Shown in pieces: positions 5,945 to 8,101 of a stretch of 8,101 nt of DNA (position 1 is its first letter; every line of letters begins with the position of its first letter). Position numbers and translations under genes: made by a program. The notes beneath the pieces are model-generated. The model was not told where the DNA came from, did no database searches, and saw nothing but the letters and a program-made list of their open reading frames with translations. Source of the DNA: Lentzea aerocolonigenes (lineage in GTDB: Bacteria; Actinomycetota; Actinomycetes; Mycobacteriales; Pseudonocardiaceae); assembly GCF_000955955.1 (NCBI RefSeq), contig NZ_JYJG01000280.1, forward strand, positions 1 through 8,101, given 5' to 3'.

Positions 5945-6666
5945 TGCGAACACAGCCGATGGCCGCGGTCGCCATGATCGCGATCCTGGCGCTGCAACCG
6001 CCGTCGAGCACAGAGCCGCCGCCCGATCCGAGCAGCAGCTCACCGGTTCCGACGACCAGTTCGGAGCCACCACCTGCGTCAAGCAGCAGTGCCACTCCAC
6101 CGCCGGCGTCGTCGTCCGTGCCGACTCTTCCGCCCAGCACGGAGCCGCCTTCGTCGTCGGCACCCCCGCCACCGGCCCCTGCCCCGGTGGCGGAGGGAGG
6201 GCGTTCGTGGACGCTCACGGCGTCCCGGCTCGACCTCAACTTCCTGAACTTCGTCGGGGTCGTCGACACGGTGCTGAACGGTCAGGCCGTCAAGGTCCTG
6301 AAGTTCACGACCAGTGACATGAAGATCAAGGACCTGGTGCAGACGGCCGAGGTGCAGCCGGGGATCAAGCTCATCACCGCGGCACGTGCCGGCAGCACCT
6401 CCACGGTGAACCTGAATCCGGTGCCCGGCTCGCCGAAGCCGCCGCTCATCGAGCTGTACACGCTGCAGCTCAAGGGCAACCTGGACATCCTCGGGATCAA
6501 GATCCCGGTCAACTACACGGCCGCGAGCCCGCCGCCCCTGAACGTGCCGTTCGTGTCGTTCACCGACGTCACGGTGCGCAACACCGACCTCAAGGGCGGC
6601 AACCTCACGATTCCGGGCGCGCGGATCTCCGTCGTGTACGACCAGGCACCGGTCGAACGGCGCTGA
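5941..6666 (+). CDS. Secreted Pro/Ser-rich protein with a C-terminal beta-type domain
   Basis: A 241-residue protein and last gene of the DUF6230-DUF6114 operon. A short hydrophobic N-terminus (about 7-19, MAAVAMIAILALQ) looks like a signal peptide or membrane anchor, with no lipobox. Residues about 20-84 are an extended Pro/Ser/Thr linker with repeated EPP, SSS and PPP blocks, as in proteins crossing the cell wall. Residues 88-241 form a domain of alternating hydrophobic segments with no cysteine. By eye this domain resembles mature DUF6230: FLNFVGVVDTVLNGQ (101-115) against FVQFGGVDAGANGQ, LQLKGNLDIL against LTDLNGDLVL, and DLKGGNLTI against RFKGMNLTI. The start ATG 5941 overlaps the DUF6114 stop as ATGA; a second ATG follows directly at 5944. 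The frame stays open upstream to 5533, but that part is a shadow of the DUF6114 gene. Function is unknown; a surface partner of the DUF6230 protein is plausible. Confidence 0.85.
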   Translation: MMRTQPMAAVAMIAILALQPPSSTEPPPDPSSSSPVPTTSSEPPPASSSSATPPPASSSVPTLPPSTEPPSSSAPPPPAPAPVAEGGRSWTLTASRLDLNFLNFVGVVDTVLNGQAVKVLKFTTSDMKIKDLVQTAEVQPGIKLITAARAGSTSTVNLNPVPGSPKPPLIELYTLQLKGNLDILGIKIPVNYTAASPPPLNVPFVSFTDVTVRNTDLKGGNLTIPGARISVVYDQAPVERR

Positions 6667-6707
6667 CCGAACGTCACGACGGCGCCACCTGATCGGCCCA
6701 GCTGTGC

Positions 6708-6748
6708 GTACCGGTGTCCGTGTTATCTGTTGTCGCGGACACCGGGAC
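6708..6748 (+). promoter_or_regulatory. Long dyad between the DUF6230 operon and the P450 gene
   Basis: CCGGTGTCCG (6711-6720) and its exact complement CGGACACCGG (6736-6745) flank a 15-nt loop. Two more pairs outside one mismatch extend the stem to 6708-6748, 12 of 13 pairs. The hairpin ends 4 nt before the GGGACGGAG stretch serving the P450 start and lies 41 nt after the preceding stop codon. It could end the upstream transcript (though there is no T-run), form a structured 5' leader controlling P450 translation, or be a pair of DNA half-sites about 25 bp apart. A poor -10-like TTATCT lies in the loop. Confidence 0.55.
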
Positions 6749-6752
6749 CACG

Positions 6753-6760
6753 GGACGGAG
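6753..6760 (+). promoter_or_regulatory. Ribosome-binding site that sets the P450 start
   Basis: GGACGGAG lies 6 nt before GTG 6767. The alternative start at 6704 would place both this site and the upstream dyad inside the gene and add 21 residues of non-P450 sequence. Confidence 0.75.
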
Positions 6761-6766
6761 CGCACG

Positions 6767-7966
6767 GTGGGGGAAAGTCTCAAGGATCGGATCCGCGGGT
6801 TCGACCACCACGACCAGGCTGTCGTGCCGACGATCCACGAGCTGCTCGCGGAACTGCGCAGCGGCTGCCCGGTCGCCCGCAGCGAGGCCTACGACGGCTT
6901 CTACGTGGTGTCCAAGCAGGACGACATCGTGACCGTCGCCAAGGACGGCGAGACCTTCAGCGCGGCCGTGCAGGGGTTGGGTGCGGTGGCGATGGTGCCG
7001 GACGCCGAGTCCACCCGCGCGCCGCTGTTCGAGTCCGACCCTCCGGTGCACTCCGGCTGGCGCGACGTCCTCCAGCGCTTCTTCACGCCACCGGCCGTGC
7101 GAGCACACGAGCCGTTCATCCGGCAGGTCACCGATCAGGTCGTCGACGAGGTGGCGCCGCGCGGCCGGTGCGAGGTGGTCGGTGAGCTCGCCGCACGCAT
7201 CCCGTCGCTGGTGATCGCCGAGGTCATGGGTGTGCCGCGAGAACGTCAGCACGAGCTCGCCGCGTTGGCCCGCGACCTGGTGGCACCGACGTCCGTGGAG
7301 GACGCGCATCGTGCCGGTGCCGGCCTGGTCGAGTTCCTGCGCAACGAGATCGCGGAGCGCCGCGACCGCCCGGACCAGACCGGCGACGTGCTGTCCGCAG
7401 TGGTTCACGCCGAGGTGGACGGGCGAACCGCGACCGACGCCGAACTGCTCAAGTACGCGTTCCTGATGGTCAGCGCCGGCTTTCTCACCACCGTCGACAC
7501 CATCTCCAGCCTGATGCTGCAGCTCGCCGGGGATCCCGCGACCCGGCGCCAGGTCACCGCCGACCGGACGCTCGTGCCGAGGCTGATCGAGGAGATCGTG
7601 CGCCACGAGTCCGCGGTGGCCGCGACCGGACGCACCGTGCTCGCCGAGACCACGCTGGGCGGCGTCGACCTGCGCCCCGGCGATCGGCTGCTGCTGGCGT
7701 GGGGCTCGGGGACGCGCGACGAGCAGTACGTCGACGACCCCGCGGACTTCCGGCTCGACCGGCAGCAACGGGGACGCGACCTCGGCTGGGGCTCCGGCGT
7801 GCACCGGTGCCTGGGCATGCACCTGGCCCGCCTGGAGCTCGGCATCGTGTTCGACAAGATCCTGACCGCGATCCCCGAGTTCGAGGTCGAACCCGGCACC
7901 GAGCCCGAACGCACCTACGGCGTCCTGCGCGGGGTGCGCCACCTACACCTGAAGTGGAACGTCTAG
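6767..7966 (+). CDS. Cytochrome P450 monooxygenase (bacterial class I) with an atypical I-helix
   Basis: A 399-residue soluble heme monooxygenase of normal bacterial length. Landmarks in order: DPPVHSGWRD (91-100, C-helix, with H95 and R99 near the heme propionates), FFTPPAVR (105-112), the I-helix AGFLTT (237-242), the ExxR pair E276/R279 in EEIVRH, the GRTVLAETTLGGVDL segment (288-302), DDPADFRLDR, and the heme loop WGSGVHRCLG (341-350) with C348 as thiolate ligand. Two residues are unusual: the conserved acid before the I-helix Thr is Leu (L240), and the first Phe of the heme loop is Trp (W341). Oxygen activation may therefore be altered, or the reaction may not be standard hydroxylation. 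No ferredoxin or ferredoxin reductase gene adjoins it, so redox partners must be encoded elsewhere. No biosynthetic core gene is in the window, so substrate and pathway are unknown. It is preceded by a long dyad and followed by a strong hairpin, so it is probably monocistronic. Confidence 0.93.
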   Translation: MGESLKDRIRGFDHHDQAVVPTIHELLAELRSGCPVARSEAYDGFYVVSKQDDIVTVAKDGETFSAAVQGLGAVAMVPDAESTRAPLFESDPPVHSGWRDVLQRFFTPPAVRAHEPFIRQVTDQVVDEVAPRGRCEVVGELAARIPSLVIAEVMGVPRERQHELAALARDLVAPTSVEDAHRAGAGLVEFLRNEIAERRDRPDQTGDVLSAVVHAEVDGRTATDAELLKYAFLMVSAGFLTTVDTISSLMLQLAGDPATRRQVTADRTLVPRLIEEIVRHESAVAATGRTVLAETTLGGVDLRPGDRLLLAWGSGTRDEQYVDDPADFRLDRQQRGRDLGWGSGVHRCLGMHLARLELGIVFDKILTAIPEFEVEPGTEPERTYGVLRGVRHLHLKWNV

Positions 7967-8026
7967 CGGGTGGCCATGGCGTCTGCAAGTACCACCAACC
8001 CAAGATCATCCAGCACTTTCCTACCG

Positions 8027-8092
8027 CCAACCGCCCCCGCCCCCGCCGCCGGCGACGGCCGGTCCCGGGCGGTCGGGTTCGGGGGCGGTTGG
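8027..8092 (+). terminator. Strong hairpin after the P450 gene, probable terminator
   Basis: A perfect 13-bp stem (CCAACCGCCCCCG at 8027-8039 and its complement at 8080-8092) encloses about 40 nt that are themselves GC-rich and can fold into sub-hairpins. It begins 60 bp after the P450 stop codon. There is no T-run, as is common for actinobacterial terminators, and being symmetrical it may serve a convergent gene beyond the window edge too. Between the stop codon and the stem I see no gene. Confidence 0.65.
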
Positions 8093-8101
8093 GTGTAGTT
8101 A

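Noticed and set aside
6001..6190. Pro/Ser codon repeats as a possible tandem DNA repeat or CRISPR-like array
   Set aside because: The repetition is at the protein level (EPP, SSS and PPP blocks) with irregular spacing, as in wall-spanning linkers. There are no constant repeat and spacer units.
6704..6766. Earlier GTG start for the P450
   Set aside because: It would add 21 residues unlike any P450 N-terminus and place the hairpin and ribosome-binding site inside the gene.
6674..7942. Long minus-strand open frame opposite the P450 gene
   Set aside because: There are no recognisable motifs and it is antisense to a well-supported P450. It is a typical high-GC shadow frame.
7967..8026. Possible small RNA or tRNA between the P450 stop and the terminal hairpin
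   Set aside because: I could find no cloverleaf, T-loop motif or ribosome-binding site with a frame. It appears to be plain 3' untranslated sequence.

Overview
The window looks like ordinary chromosome of a high-GC, soil-type actinomycete. The evidence is very GC-rich DNA with G/C-biased third codon positions, several GTG starts, and families typical of Actinobacteria: a 'Sensor'-domain histidine kinase with a NarL/LuxR regulator, secreted DUF6230 next to membrane DUF6114, an ArsR-GNAT fusion, and a lone class I P450. A Pseudonocardiaceae- or Streptomyces-like host is my guess from family memory; nothing here fixes the genus. I see no tRNA, rRNA, CRISPR array, insertion sequence or phage gene. 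Coding density is high and no gene-free stretch exceeds about 185 bases.

Layout. 1-63: a pair of 19-bp direct repeats, each folding as a small hairpin, just past the regulator's stop. 64-1961 (minus): a two-component system in which the histidine kinase (714-1961) overlaps the response regulator (64-726) by 13 bp. 1962-2101: a divergent intergenic region with two dyads. 2102-2488 (plus): a small integral membrane protein, facing and overlapping by 24 bp the end of the next gene. 2465-3259 (minus): an ArsR-type repressor fused to a GNAT acetyltransferase of the phosphinothricin/arsinothricin type, with its own promoter/operator just upstream. 3292-4734 (minus): a lipoprotein neutral zinc metallopeptidase. 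4735-4916: a divergent intergenic region with two perfect palindromes. 4917-6666 (plus): a tight three-gene operon of a secreted DUF6230 protein, a DUF6114 membrane protein and a secreted Pro/Ser-rich protein, with overlapping stops and starts. 6708-6748: a long dyad. 6767-7966 (plus): a cytochrome P450 with unusual I-helix and heme-loop residues. 8027-8092: a strong hairpin, probably a terminator.

How the genes work together. The kinase and regulator form a signalling pair, and the divergent small membrane protein is a reasonable candidate target or accessory. The ArsR-GNAT gene looks like a self-contained sense-and-detoxify unit: the repressor half could sense arsenic(III) through Cys residues, and the operator overlaps a promoter that appears to give a leaderless mRNA. 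The DUF6230/DUF6114/Pro-rich operon probably makes a cell-envelope assembly, and the two secreted members look distantly homologous to each other. The metallopeptidase appears to contain two copies of its domain, one active and one that has lost all its zinc ligands. The last two points are the most interesting observations in the window. Both come from alignment by eye and need profile or structure comparison.
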